Under the pieces are notes generated by a model. The model made no database searches. It saw nothing but the letters and a program-made list of their open reading frames with translations, and was not told the DNA's origin. Below, one piece after another: positions 17,167 through 25,510 of a DNA stretch of 32,500 nt (position 1 is the first letter of the stretch; each line of letters starts with the position of its first letter). The position numbers and the translations under genes are program-made. Source of the DNA: Prorocentrum cordatum (Eukaryota > Sar > Dinophyceae > Prorocentrales > Prorocentraceae); assembly GCA_963575745.1 (NCBI GenBank), contig CAUYUJ010004969.1, positions 260,997 to 293,496 of the forward strand. The letters run 5' to 3'.

Positions 17167-17310
17167 CTGATGATGATGATGATGATGATAATGGTGCTGA
17201 AGCTGATGCTGATGATGATGATGGTGATGATGATGGTGATGTTGATGGTGGTGATGATGATGTTGATGATGATGTTGATGACGACCCGTGTTGCTGATGA
17301 TGATGATGTA
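16657..17310. repeat. (GAT)n array with about 200-bp higher-order repeat
   Basis: About 650 bp of GAT triplets with patterned variants. The marker ATAATGGTGCTGAA recurs at 16787, 16987 and 17188, and CGACCCGTGTTG at about 16911, 16936 and 17281. The array therefore grew by duplicating blocks of about 200 bp, not single triplets. The Asp, Met, His and Ile runs in its frames are not protein. Confidence 0.85.
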
Positions 17311-18012
17311 AACAACTCGACACCGACGCTCCCAAGAGCGAGCGGCAACGCAACACTCTCCATTGGCATCGTCACGACAACAATCACAACTGTTGCCCAT
17401 TGCTGGGACCCTCCCCCCCCAACCTCTCTATCACCCGCAGGGTGGTCGTATAGGTATGATTATCATATTCTCGAAGAGGGGTGATTTTCAGGCCGGCAGA
17501 TGTGAGACAACTGGAGCCGCTGCAATGGAGGCGGGGATAATTCGGTGGCAACTCATGTGGGCCTCCCATACAGTCTTGCTGGCTCTTGCGAACCGACGCT
17601 AATCGACGCTCGGTCGGCGCGAATCGACGCCAGGTCGGCGTTATCCCATCGATGGCCAGACGCTAATCGACGCTAGTGCACTCTAAAGACGGAGTTGTGA
17701 GGGTATACGAGGCTCCCATGACTTGCTACCCAGAGTCGGTGCACACGCACTCATGACCAGGGCAGGGTGGCGTATGCACAGATATGCGCCGTGGCGGTCG
17801 TCGTCCTCGTCGTCCCTCTTCTGGGCATCAGTGCCACAGCGCCGAGGAACGGCGAAGCGTCTGTATAGGTAGTAGCGTTTTGCTCGACCTCGCAGAACAA
17901 AAAGGCTACAGCCACGGTTGCAGAAAGTCCTGGCCGAGCACACAAGCATCGTCGCCAGAGCCCGCGTGTTACCCGTTCCTTCAGTCCCCCCATTGGCCCC
18001 CAAACCCCGTAG
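17311..18012. other. No gene assigned; AATCGACGC repeats and one doubtful exon
   Basis: 17590-17680 repeats CTAATCGACGC/GTCGGCG words. On the minus strand at about 17560-17485 VWEAHMSCHRIIPAS could be the epoxide hydrolase segment after the nucleophile (family: HxN then Pro), but the splice phases do not fit either neighbour, so it is not called as an exon. Confidence 0.25.
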
Positions 18013-18216
18013 GTCGGCGGCGAGCGAGTGGGGGAAGGAAAGGACGGGCCTTCTCGGAAGGCTCGGAAATCCCCCGGCCTTCCGAGAAGCTTTCGAAGCC
18101 TTCCCCGAAAGCAGAGGCAACTTCTCAGAAGAAGGCGCAAGGCCTTTGGAGAAGTCCCGCCCCGCCTTCTGAGGAGGCCTTCTCCTTCTCGCTCTCCCCC
18201 CCGCTCACCGCCGAGG
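18013..18216. mobile_element. Family-5 TIR element, uninterrupted copy
   Basis: The ends TCGGCGGCGAGCGAG and CTCACCGCCGAGG are inverted. The interior shares CCGGCCTTCCGAGAAG and GAGAAGTCCCGCC with the copy at 1714-2088 but lacks its nested insertion, so it serves as the empty-site reference. Confidence 0.6.
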
Positions 18217-18655
18217 ATGCGCAGATCTCGGACCTGGGATGTCGGGGGCGGCCAAGAGGGGGGTGTCCAGGAGGGGGGGGCGCAAAATCATGGCCAGCGG
18301 CATGTGCGCGGCCCAGGAGATCTCCCCGCCCCCAGTCATCCCCCCCCTGTTTGCAGCCCCCGACCCTCGCTCGCCGCCGAGGATGCGCAGATCTCGAGCC
18401 CGGGATGGACCCGCGTGCCCACGGCCAGTGAAGGTGCCCGTGCACAGCGGCCTTCGTGCGAAGGGGCGCGACGTGCGAAGTTAGGCCGCTGAAGACGACG
18501 ACGACGCCGACGCCGCCGACGACGAGGCCACCGACGATTCCGACGACGACGACGCCGCCGACGCTGCCGACGACGAGGCCGCCGACGACGACGACGACGA
18601 CGACGAGGATGCGCAGAGCTCGGACCCGGGATGGGCCTGCGTGCCCACGGCCATG
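18207..18655. repeat. Three-fold segmental duplication plus (GAC)n
   Basis: GAGGATGCGCAGAKCTCG followed by CCYGGGATG recurs at 18212, 18377 and 18604. Copies two and three continue into GCGTGCCCACGGCCA. An imperfect (GAC)n tract (18494-18608) separates them. Confidence 0.6.
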
Positions 18656-18849
18656 AGTATCGTTAACCGATCCCCATCCCCAGCGGCGTGGCCTGGGCCC
18701 CACTGGCCGATTTACCCCCTGGATGGGGACATAGGTCGTTCCCTTCGGGTTTCGAGGGGTGCATCCCCCACCTGGGGGGGTAACTTGGTGGGGGTCTCGA
18801 AAGGGATGGGCATGGGGATGGGGATCGGTTAAACGATACCGAGGCCAGG
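18648..18849. mobile_element. Family-2 TIR element with an empty site in the window
   Basis: The element is 18656-18841. The ends are GTATCGTTAACCGATCCCC and the inverse of GTATCGTTTAACCGATCCCC. The flanks are CGGCCATG and AGGCCAGG (6 of 8). The related sequence at 18425-18440 reads GCCCACGGCCAGTGAAGG without the insert, so the boundary is supported by comparison. Confidence 0.7.
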
Positions 18850-18931
18850 GAAGGTGCCGGTGTATAGCGCATGGCCGGCGCCCCGCGGCCGACCGCCCCG
18901 ATCCCCCTTCTCGGCCGGCGCACCGGCCGGA

Positions 18932-18967
18932 TCGGCGGCCCCCGACCGGGCAGGATTCCAGGAGCTT
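18932..18967. repeat. GATCGGCGGCCCCCGACC repeat, copy 1
   Basis: Copies of this roughly 40-bp word continuing to GCAGGATTCC are at 18932, 19951 and (diverged) 22686. The first two directly border family-1 ends, on the outer side of each. Confidence 0.6.
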
Positions 18968-19950
18968 TGGGTCGGCCATGTCGTCCTCCTACAAACGGAT
19001 TTGAACAGAATTTTTGGTGCAGTAAAAACAATCAGAAGTAGTGCAACATCCGCCGGCCCCGTTGCCGGGCCACCAGGCTGCGAGAGTGAGGATTGCGGCT
19101 CCCTGTTCCAGGTGCAGATTCCTGTTTCCACTGTCAAAGTCCTGCTTTCTGCTACCTTACTGTCAATTGTTGCTGTCCGCGCGAGGGGTGGGAACCCCAA
19201 ACAAGAGTTTTTTTTTACCACGCCCTGGGAGGTTTCTCCGAATCCGTGGTGGGGCGTGGGACATGGAATAAATACATGATGTTCGCGTCCCCGAGGCCAT
19301 ATCCCTAGCAGATTGCGCCATATTCGCTCCCCGAGGCCATAAACCCTTGTAAATTATGCATTATTCGCGTCCCCCGAAGTCATCATCTCCTAGTCAATTT
19401 CATGATGTTTCCGTTCCCGCAGCCATGAGCCCTTGTGACTTAAACAACATTCGCGCCCCCAAAGCCATAAACCCTTTAAGATTCTACAATATTCGCGTCC
19501 CCAGGGCCATCAACACACCCTCGTAAATGACACCGTGCTTGCGTCCCCGAGGCCATACCCACTTGTAGATTACACAATGTTTGCGCCCCCGATGCCGTAC
19601 AACCCCCTCGTAAGTTACGCAGCATTTGCGTCCCCGAGGCCACAATCCCTCGTAGATTTTATGCAATGTTCGCGTCCCCGACGCCATAAACCATTGTAAA
19701 CTACTTTGTATTCTCGCCACCTAAGCCATAAACCCTCGTAAATGAATCTTGGCCCTCGCGTGAAGTTCCGACATTGCTTCACGTCAGCGTCCAGACATCC
19801 CGACACAGCTCTGGCAAGTCCCATTCTAGGAGAAGGGGGCCGGCGGCAACGGGGGCAAAGCCCTTACGGATAATCAATAAATCGTCCCCATCTTTTTTTG
19901 TTGGAACTATTTTTGAATATTCTTCCTGTAGGGGGACATGCCCGACTTAA
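18966..19950. mobile_element. Family-1 left end and right end about 1 kb apart, possibly one long element
   Basis: The left end TTTGGGTCGGCCATGTC is at 18966. The right end CTGTAGGGGGACATGC ending CCCGACTTAA is at 19920-19950. Between them lie unassigned sequence and the 42-bp satellite. The same 40-bp word lies outside both ends (18932 and 19951). Whether this is one element or two fragments is undecided. Confidence 0.4.
19281..19745. repeat. Tandem repeat, about 42-bp unit, 11 units
   Basis: The consensus begins CGCGTCCCCGAGGCCATAAA and continues CCCTCGTAAATTA. Unit starts are 19284, 19325, 19366, 19411, 19452, 19494, 19540, 19582, 19626, 19671 and 19713. On the minus strand 14-residue peptides of the type YEGLWPRGRKHCVI repeat, interrupted by stops. 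Confidence 0.8.
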
Positions 19951-20131
19951 GGATCGGCGGCCCCCGACCAGGCAGGATTCCGGTAGCTTGCCATCGCCCG
20001 GGCGTCCATGCCCCGTGCGTTTTTCGTTTTCGTGTGCGGCTTTCTGGCCCGATGATCCAAGATGCTCCTCGACGGTCCCCGCCGGGAAGAACATGCACAC
20101 GTCCGAGCCATGCCGAGGGATTCCAGTAGAG
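19951..20131. other. Unassigned; possibly coding on the minus strand
   Basis: The minus frame reads GSDVCMFFPAGTVEEHLGSS without low complexity, but it is short and recognisable splice partners are absent. Confidence 0.2.
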
Positions 20132-21032
20132 TTAGGTCGGGCCTGTCCCCCTACAGGGGGATTTTGGGTGACACAATTACAGATACTCAAAACATACTCC
20201 AAACATCGGCAAACATCCGCCGACCCTGTGTCGGCGTATGTGAGGGGCTTGTCCGTTCCCATCGTTCGTTCGTCGTCGTCTCCGTCGTCTCCTGTCCCTG
20301 CGCCCACCCTTTCCCTGGGCCAGTCGTCTCCTGTCCCTGCGGCGCTCCCCCTTTCCCTGGGCCCGTCTCCTTCCCTGGGCCCGTCGCCGCTCCCCCCCCG
20401 TTTTTCCAGGGCCTCCCCCTCAAGAGCAACGTTGTCATTGAATCGAAGGGAAGCCTCTTCTTCCCTTTGATCCCTTCCCTGCAGGAGGGGGTCCCGCGTC
20501 AGATACGACTCCCCCCCCTGGGGGTCCCGGGGCCCACACAAAGCCTCAGACGGGCCAAGAGCTGAGGCATTCTACCACGCCCTCTCCTCCCTCCCTCCAG
20601 AACCGAACCGGCCTCCTGGAGGCTCGGCCACGGGACACCCCAGGACTCAGAATTCCGAGGTCCCCGGGATCCTCCAGGACCCAGCCCCGAGGACCTCCTC
20701 CCGGGACCCAGCACCAGGAACCAGCCCCCTAAAAAGTCCAGGACTCCCAAGCCCCAGGCCACAGGACCACTTCTGCATTATGCGGCCCTGCTCGCCTCGT
20801 CCTGATCCTATTCATTTCCTCCTCCTCCTCCTCCTCCTGCCCCCTCCTGCTCCCTGACGTCCTCCGCCTCCTGCTCCTCAACGTCCTTGTCCTGCTCGTC
20901 GGTTCCGTCTGCAGGGTCGGCGGCACCGGCCGTAAGGCCTTCGCAATAGTCAAAAAATCGCCCCCAGACTATTCTCAGACTAGTTTTTGAATAGTCCTCC
21001 TGTGGAGGGACAGGCCCGACTTCACAGTGGAG
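20124..21032. mobile_element. Family-1 TIR element, long form (893 bp)
   Basis: The element is 20132-21024. The left end is TTAGGTCGGGCCTGTCCCC, and the right end read inverted is TGAAGTCGGGCCTGTCCC. The flanks CAGTAGAG and CAGTGGAG match at 7 of 8. The right part keeps CCCCCAGACTATTCTCAG. The middle (20215-20930) is unrelated GC-rich sequence, probably captured or a later insertion, with no recognised gene. Confidence 0.6.
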
Positions 21033-21043
21033 GGCCAGACAGC

Positions 21044-21216
21044 TGCATAAACATACTTTTTTGGAGGTCCGCGCGCGGACTTCGTGGCTCGGCGCTGACA
21101 CCCTCGCTGGCGCGCCGGAGGCGCCGCCAGGGGGCGGCGCCGGAGTCGCGGCCGCCAGGCGGGCCCGCCGCCGATCCGAGAGATCCGCGCGGCGCGCCGA
21201 ACACTTACGTTTATGC
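21044..21216. mobile_element. Family-3 foldback element
   Basis: The ends GCATAAACATAC and GTTTATGC are inverted. The inner arms share GGAGGTCCGCGCG, GGCGCTG and CCGATCCGAGAGATCCGCGC with the copy at 4024-4221. Confidence 0.55.
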
Positions 21217-21482
21217 AACTTCTTCATCATCATCATCTTCTTCTTCTGGAGGGCAGAACATCCACCCCGATAATAACCATCCCGACACGCGAAGAAGTTT
21301 CGTAAACGCGCCCAAGAAAGACTCGAACAGGGCAGGGCTGTTTCGTAAACGCCCAGGGCCGTTTAGTAAAAGCCACTTGTCTGGTCCGGGTGGTTTTTCC
21401 TCCCTTGATTCTTTTTCTTCTTTGGCGATTCTTCTTCTTCTTCTTCTTGTTCTTAATCTTCTTCTTCTTCTTCTTTTGGCGG

Positions 21483-21580
21483 CACGCACAAGGGGGTGGA
21501 GGGAGGGTGGAGGGCTTCTGAGAAGGAGGCTGCTCCTTAGAAGGCGCCGGCCTTGCATCTATAGATACGGCCCGCGCATT
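21483..21580. mobile_element. Family-4 foldback element, left half
   Basis: It matches the complete copies up to GATACGGCCCGCGC, then is replaced by (TTC)n, the same unit that borders every other copy in the array. Confidence 0.6.
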
Positions 21581-21836
21581 CTTCTTCTTCTTCTTCTTCT
21601 TCCTCTTATTCTAGAGGGCAGAACATCCACCCCGATAGTAACCACCCCGACACGCGCAGCCGTTTCGTAAGCGCGCCCGAACAGAGAACTTCGAACAGGG
21701 CAGGGCTGTTTCGTAAACGCCCAGGGCCGTTTAGTAAACGCCAGTTGTCTGGTCCGGGTGTTTTTTCCTCCGTTGATTCTTCTTCTTCGGCGATTCTTCT
21801 CCTTCTTCTCCTTCATCTTCTTCTTCTTTTGGTGGC

Positions 21837-21991
21837 GCGCACAAGGGGGTGGAGGGAGGGGGGAGGGCTGCTTAGAAGCAAGCTGCTTCTTAGAAGGCGC
21901 CGGCCTTACATCTATAGATGAGGCCCGCGCCTTCTAAGAAGCAGGGTGCTTCTAAGAAGCCCTTCCCCCTCCCCCTACCCCCCTCTGCGCG
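21837..21991. mobile_element. Family-4 foldback element, complete
   Basis: TIRs begin GCGCACAAGGGGGTGGAGGG and end CCCCCTCTGCGC. The central palindrome CATCTATAGATG is perfect in this copy. Confidence 0.7.
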
Positions 21992-22214
21992 TGGCCGATC
22001 TTCTTCTTCTTCTTCTTCTTCTAGAGGGCAGAACATCCACCCCGATGATAATCACCCCGACACGTGAGGCCGTTTAGTAACCGCGCCCAAAGAAGGAATC
22101 GAACAGGGCAGGGCTGTTTCGTAAACGCCCAAGGCCGTTTAGGAAACGCCGAATTTGTCCGGTCCGGGTGTTTTTTCCTCTCTTGATTCTTCTTCTACTG
22201 TTTCGGCGATCGGC

Positions 22215-22350
22215 TTAGGTCGGCCGTGTCCCCCTACAGGCGGATTTTGGACGAAAAATAAAACATATTCAGACAACATATTCAAACAATACCCAACAAT
22301 AATAACAACAACTGCCCCCTGACTATTTTTGAACTATTTTTGAATTTCTT
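22215..22350. mobile_element. Family-1 element, right end missing
   Basis: It starts TTAGGTCGGCCGTGTCCCC, continues ATTTTGGACGAAAAATA and keeps CCCCTGACTATTTTTGAA, then breaks into array sequence (GTGCCCAAAGAAGG). Confidence 0.55.
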
Positions 22351-22510
22351 CGTGCCCAAAGAAGGGATCAAACAGGGCAGGGCTGTTTCGTAAACGCCCA
22401 GGGCCGTTTAGTAATCGCCGACTGTCCGGTCTGGGTCATTCTTCTTCTTCTTCGGCGATTCTTCTTCTTCTTCTTCTTCTTCTTATTCTTATTCTTTTTC
22501 TTTTGGCGGC

Positions 22511-22665
22511 GCGCACAAGGGGGTGGAGGGAGGGGGGAGGGCTGCTTAGAAGGAGGCTGCTTCTTAGAAGGCGCCGACCTTACATCTACAGATGAGGCCC
22601 GCGCCTTCTCAGATGCAGGGGTGCTTCTAAGAAGCCCTCCCCCCTCCCCCTACCCCCCTCTGCGC
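22511..22665. mobile_element. Family-4 foldback element, complete
   Basis: It has the same TIRs as the 21837 copy, with small changes in the inner hairpin (CATCTACAGATG). Confidence 0.7.
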
Positions 22666-22733
22666 GTGGCCGATCTTCCTCTTCGACGATCGGCGGCCCC
22701 CGACCGGGCCAGATCCCGGGGCCACCCCGGGCG

Positions 22734-22814
22734 CGCGGCGCAGCGGCTCGGGAAGCGGTAGGCGCACACGGCCGCGATGATGGAGCCCCAGTCGCCGCCC
22801 TGCGCGGCAGCCGC
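22734..22814 (-). CDS. Epoxide hydrolase nucleophile exon
   Basis: The minus strand reads AAAQGGDWGSIIAAVCAYRF then PSRCAA. QGGDWGS is the nucleophile-elbow motif of microsomal-type epoxide hydrolases, and its aspartate (22793-22791) attacks the epoxide. In the family this motif follows the LGYxxY found at the end of the previous exon. Exon edges are approximate: AG acceptors occur upstream, but none gives a phase match with a GT donor after the previous exon, so a non-GT donor or a small missing exon is possible. Downstream the frame runs into the GATCGGCGG repeat, which marks intron. Confidence 0.75.
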
Positions 22815-23336
22815 CCGCTCCCGCCCTGCCGGGGGCTCGAGGGCGAGAAGGTCTTAGTCGGGCCGGGCGGCAGGGGGGGGATGGCAAAGGGAGGGTTTGA
22901 GAATCAGCTCACGCAGCTGGTTTTCCCGGCGCCTCGCGGCGCCGGAGGCGCCCATGTGTCGAGGAATGGGCCCGGCGGCGGGGCCGAAACCAGCTGCATG
23001 CAGCAGATTGCGTACCCCCCCCCTTTCCCTATCCCCCCCCTTGCGTTCGGCCCGAGTCTTGGGCGTCGTTTCGCCCATCGTGGGCCTCCTGGGGGGCTTC
23101 TCGCTGCCGCGGCCCCAGACACGCGCGGGCCACAGAAAGAATCAGGGCATCTTGGTGGAAATCTTTGGCTTCCAGGGGCCCGCGCCCGGCACTGTGGCTG
23201 TCAAGAGAACGACCCAGGACGAAGAACCGGCACCAGTGGAAGGGTCGGGACTCCTGGGGATCGCCTGTCTGGGGCGGGATTCCCCACCCGAGATGTCAGA
23301 ACGCGACTCTTGGAGAGGTCTTGGGCTGGAGTTTCG

Positions 23337-23438
23337 AGGAGGATGAGGATGAGGATGAGGATGAGGATGGGTATGGGTATGGGTATGAGGATTAGGATTA
23401 GGATGAGGATGAGGAGGAGGAGGAGGAGGAGGAGGAGG

Positions 23439-23480
<42 letters not shown>

Positions 23481-23540
23481 ATGATGATGATGCTGCTGAT
23501 GATGAAGATGAGGGTGAGGAGGAGGAGGAGGAGGAGGAAT
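23337..23540. repeat. (GAGGAT)n, (GAG)n and (GAT)n array
   Basis: GGATGA and GGTATG hexamers grade into GAG and then GAT triplets over about 200 bp. Confidence 0.85.
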
Positions 23541-23809
23541 ATCCAGGATCGACTTTCTTCCCCAAGATGTGCTCGCAATTAGGGTCTCTAGCTTCTTTTC
23601 TAAGGGGCTTGGCCTGCTTGCCACTCTGGCGGCTACGCGGCCGCCCCGTCGCCGCCCCGTCGCCGCCTCGTCGCCGCCCGTCGTCTGGGCCTGTCTGCCG
23701 CTCTGGCGGCTGTGTGGCCACCCCGTCGCCGCCCGTCGTCTGGGCCTAGCTGTCGGCCTGGCGGCTGCGTTGTCGCCGTTGCCGCCCCGTCGCCGCCCTA
23801 GATTGCTCA

Positions 23810-24155
23810 ACATTGATTGCGCCGCAAAGATCGCACGACGCAGATTGCATCGCACAGATGGCACAACATATTTTGCACCACATATACTGCACCGTTTAGG
23901 CTGCACCATGTTTCTTGTACAACATGGATTGAAAGCATTGTTTGTATCACATGTGCTGCAACATAGACGACACTTAGACTGCACTACATAGCTTGTACAT
24001 TATACATTGGACACCATCGTTTTGCATCACGCAATAGACGGCACAACACATATTGCTCCACATAGAGTGCACACAGTATTTTATGACACCAAATTGATTT
24101 CACCACATAGATTGCACAGCACGTTGCACTACGTAGATTGCACATCATATATTGC
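23810..24155. repeat. Degenerate 14-bp tandem array, about 25 units
   Basis: The consensus is ATTGCACCACATAG. Successive units such as TTTGCACCACATAT, ACTGCACCGTTTAG and ATTGCTCCACATAG drift but keep TGCACCA at 14-base steps for most of the array. Confidence 0.7.
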
Positions 24156-24546
24156 TTGAATCACCCTGTTTGGGGTCCACGCTGGCTAAAGCTTTTACGC
24201 TTGAGCAAACTTTTGGACCTCGGGGGGCGTTCTCGTCGACACGTTCAGGGTCCCCCGAAGATGGGGAGAGAGAAGGTCGCGCGAATCCGCCGAACGAGCC
24301 GCCCAAGCCCGGCTACTCTGGAGCAGGCGCAGGAGGAGGGGGAGGAGGAGGCGCAGCAAGAGGATGCGTCTTGATTCTTCGCAATGCTTCGCAGTCCCTG
24401 TCCCTGTTCACCCCTCCCCAGAGGTGTACAAATCCCAGCCGCCAGGGTGGTAATTACGAGCTCCTGGCGCTCGGAAGTTCAGCTGCAAGGGGGGTGCGAG
24501 CTCGTCGGAGGTCCTCCTGAGCAGACTGCCAGCCGGCACCAGATAA

Positions 24547-24650
24547 AGAGGTCCATGCCAAGAAGTACCCTACTCGCCTCCAGGGTGCCCTGGGTTTCTT
24601 GGGCTTCGATGGTTTTGCGATGGGAAGCGCGACGCTCCCATCCAACGGAA
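24547..24650. repeat. About 95-bp repeat, inverted partner of 13387-13480
   Basis: It shares CATGCCAAGAA, TCGCCTCCAGGGTGCCCTGG and GAGCG/GACGCTCCC with the opposite-strand copy. Both are intronic. Confidence 0.5.
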
Positions 24651-24914
24651 AGGTCGGCAGAACGGCGCAAGCCTCCAGGACCCCGCCCGGCCACTGACCC
24701 CGCCCGGCCACTGGGCCACTGGCGGGTGCCACTTCAACTCCGCGGCACTCTTGGGCCGTCTCTGTTCTAATGTTGACCAGACTCGAAGCCATTTCGGGCC
24801 TCCTGCGGGGCCGTCGAGGACTCCGTTGTGCATGCCTTCAGCCCCTCTTGGGCCCTCCTTCGGCTCGTCCGGCGAGAACCGTGGAGGGCAGGCGGTGAAC
24901 GCGAAGCCTCTTGG

Positions 24915-25070
24915 ATACTGAGCGTAGCCCAGCTGCAACATGAGATCGTTCATGTGCTCCGCCATGAACGCGACGTCTGCGCCAGGCTCGGTGGGCGCGT
25001 CGCTCCACCCGAAGCCTGGTATCGAGGGCGCCACTACGTGGAAACCAGCGTCACGCAACCGAGGAATGAC
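24915..25070 (-). CDS. Epoxide hydrolase second exon
   Basis: The acceptor is GACGACCAG|GTC at 25071-25073. The exon reads VIPRLRDAGFHVVAPSIPGF, then GWSDAPTEPGADVAFMAEHM and NDLMLQLGYAQY. This matches the family segment VIPxL...FHVVAPSxPGFGxS...LMxxLGYxxY between the oxyanion motif and the nucleophile. The 3' edge is uncertain: CA|GTATCC is a GT donor that leaves a partial codon, while the family alignment favours ending after QY. Confidence 0.82.
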
Positions 25071-25156
25071 CTGGTCGTCGCCGTGGTCGTCGCCGTCGCC
25101 GCCGCCGTGCTCGTCGTGATCGCCATCGCGTCGTCGTGGTCGCCGTGGCCACGGAC
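25071..25156 (-). other. Epoxide hydrolase intron 1 (86 nt, GT-AG)
   Basis: AAG|GTCCGTGG starts it and GACGACCAG ends it. It separates codons (phase 0), and its removal gives VVEFTK-VIPRLRD, exactly the family consensus. It is internally rich in GACGGCGAC repeats. Confidence 0.85.
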
Positions 25157-25510
25157 CTTCGTAAATTCCACCACCGATCCTGGCCAACCGTGGACGAGCA
25201 GGAGAGGAATTGCATCTGCCCGGCTCGAGCGTTCGTGTACGAAGTGGATCCGCAGACCGTTGATCCTCATCTTGAAGTGCGACAACGCGTTCAATTTAGC
25301 TTCCTCCTTGCGCCAGTCGTACACCTCAAGCCAATACTTGACAAACTCAGCCAATGTGCTGCGGTCTGTACCGTAAGACCAGCTGCCGTTATCATCGAAC
25401 CGACCAGCCCCAACCTCATTAGGAACAATGCGCGACTTTGACAGACGAGATTTCAAATCGTCCAGAACATCATCGTGTACTTGTATTTTTAAAGGCTCCG
25501 CAGAGGCCAT
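25157..25510 (-). CDS. Epoxide hydrolase first coding exon (N-terminal domain, oxyanion hole)
   Basis: The ATG at 25510-25508 opens 118 codons. The start MASAEPLKIQVHDDVLDDL is where bacterial-type members begin, so no N-terminal membrane anchor is needed. An upstream exon cannot be excluded because the frame stays open to 25975. KSRIVPNEVGAGRFDD, STLAEFVKYWLEVYDW and FKMRINGLRIHFVHE are typical of the EHN domain. HGWPG (residues 107-111) forms the oxyanion hole. The exon ends AAG|GT in phase 0. Confidence 0.88.

Larger units (their letters stand above)
21230..22690. repeat. Composite array, about 400-bp unit containing (TTC)n and family-4 hairpins
   Basis: Units start at AGAGGGCAGAACATCCACCC (21248, 21613, 22021). 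They continue through ACAGGGCAGGGCTGTTTCGT, GCCGTTTAGTAAACGCC, GTCCGGTCCGGGTG, (TTC)n and a family-4 hairpin. Spacings are 365 and 408 bp. A family-1 fragment interrupts the third unit at about 22215-22350. A lone partial unit at 13660-13790 shows the unit also exists outside the array. Confidence 0.7.
22815..24914. other. Epoxide hydrolase intron with satellites
   Basis: It holds a GC-rich palindrome near 22930-22955, the hexamer/triplet array 23337-23540, GC-rich CTGGCGGCTRYGYGGCC repeats (23620-23795), the 14-bp array 23810-24155 and the 95-bp repeat at 24547-24650. No other coding sequence is recognised. Confidence 0.55.
10291..25510 (-). other. Epoxide hydrolase gene span (at least five exons, about 15 kb)
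   Basis: Five minus-strand segments, in the right order, together make most of a microsomal/bacterial-type epoxide hydrolase of the alpha/beta-hydrolase fold. These enzymes add water to epoxides. The order from 25510 downward is the EHN domain with HGWPG (25157-25510), VIPRLRDAGFHVVAPSIPGF (24915-25070), QGGDWGSIIAA (about 22734-22814), YQRIQGTKPQSLSFGLNDSP (12939-13298) and GGHFFAFEQPD (10291-10598). Two junctions are resolved in phase: 25157/25070 and 12939/10598. The stretch between the nucleophile and the cap exon is missing from what I can place. The introns hold LINE, TIR and satellite sequence. Confidence 0.8.

Noticed and set aside
19281-19745. CRISPR-like array of regular units
   Set aside because: Units are contiguous and drifting with no unique spacers, and the setting is eukaryotic. 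It is a satellite.
22040-22150. B-box-like GTTCGATTCC (minus strand) in the 400-bp unit, suggesting a tRNA-derived SINE
   Set aside because: No A box at the proper distance, no tRNA fold and no tail.
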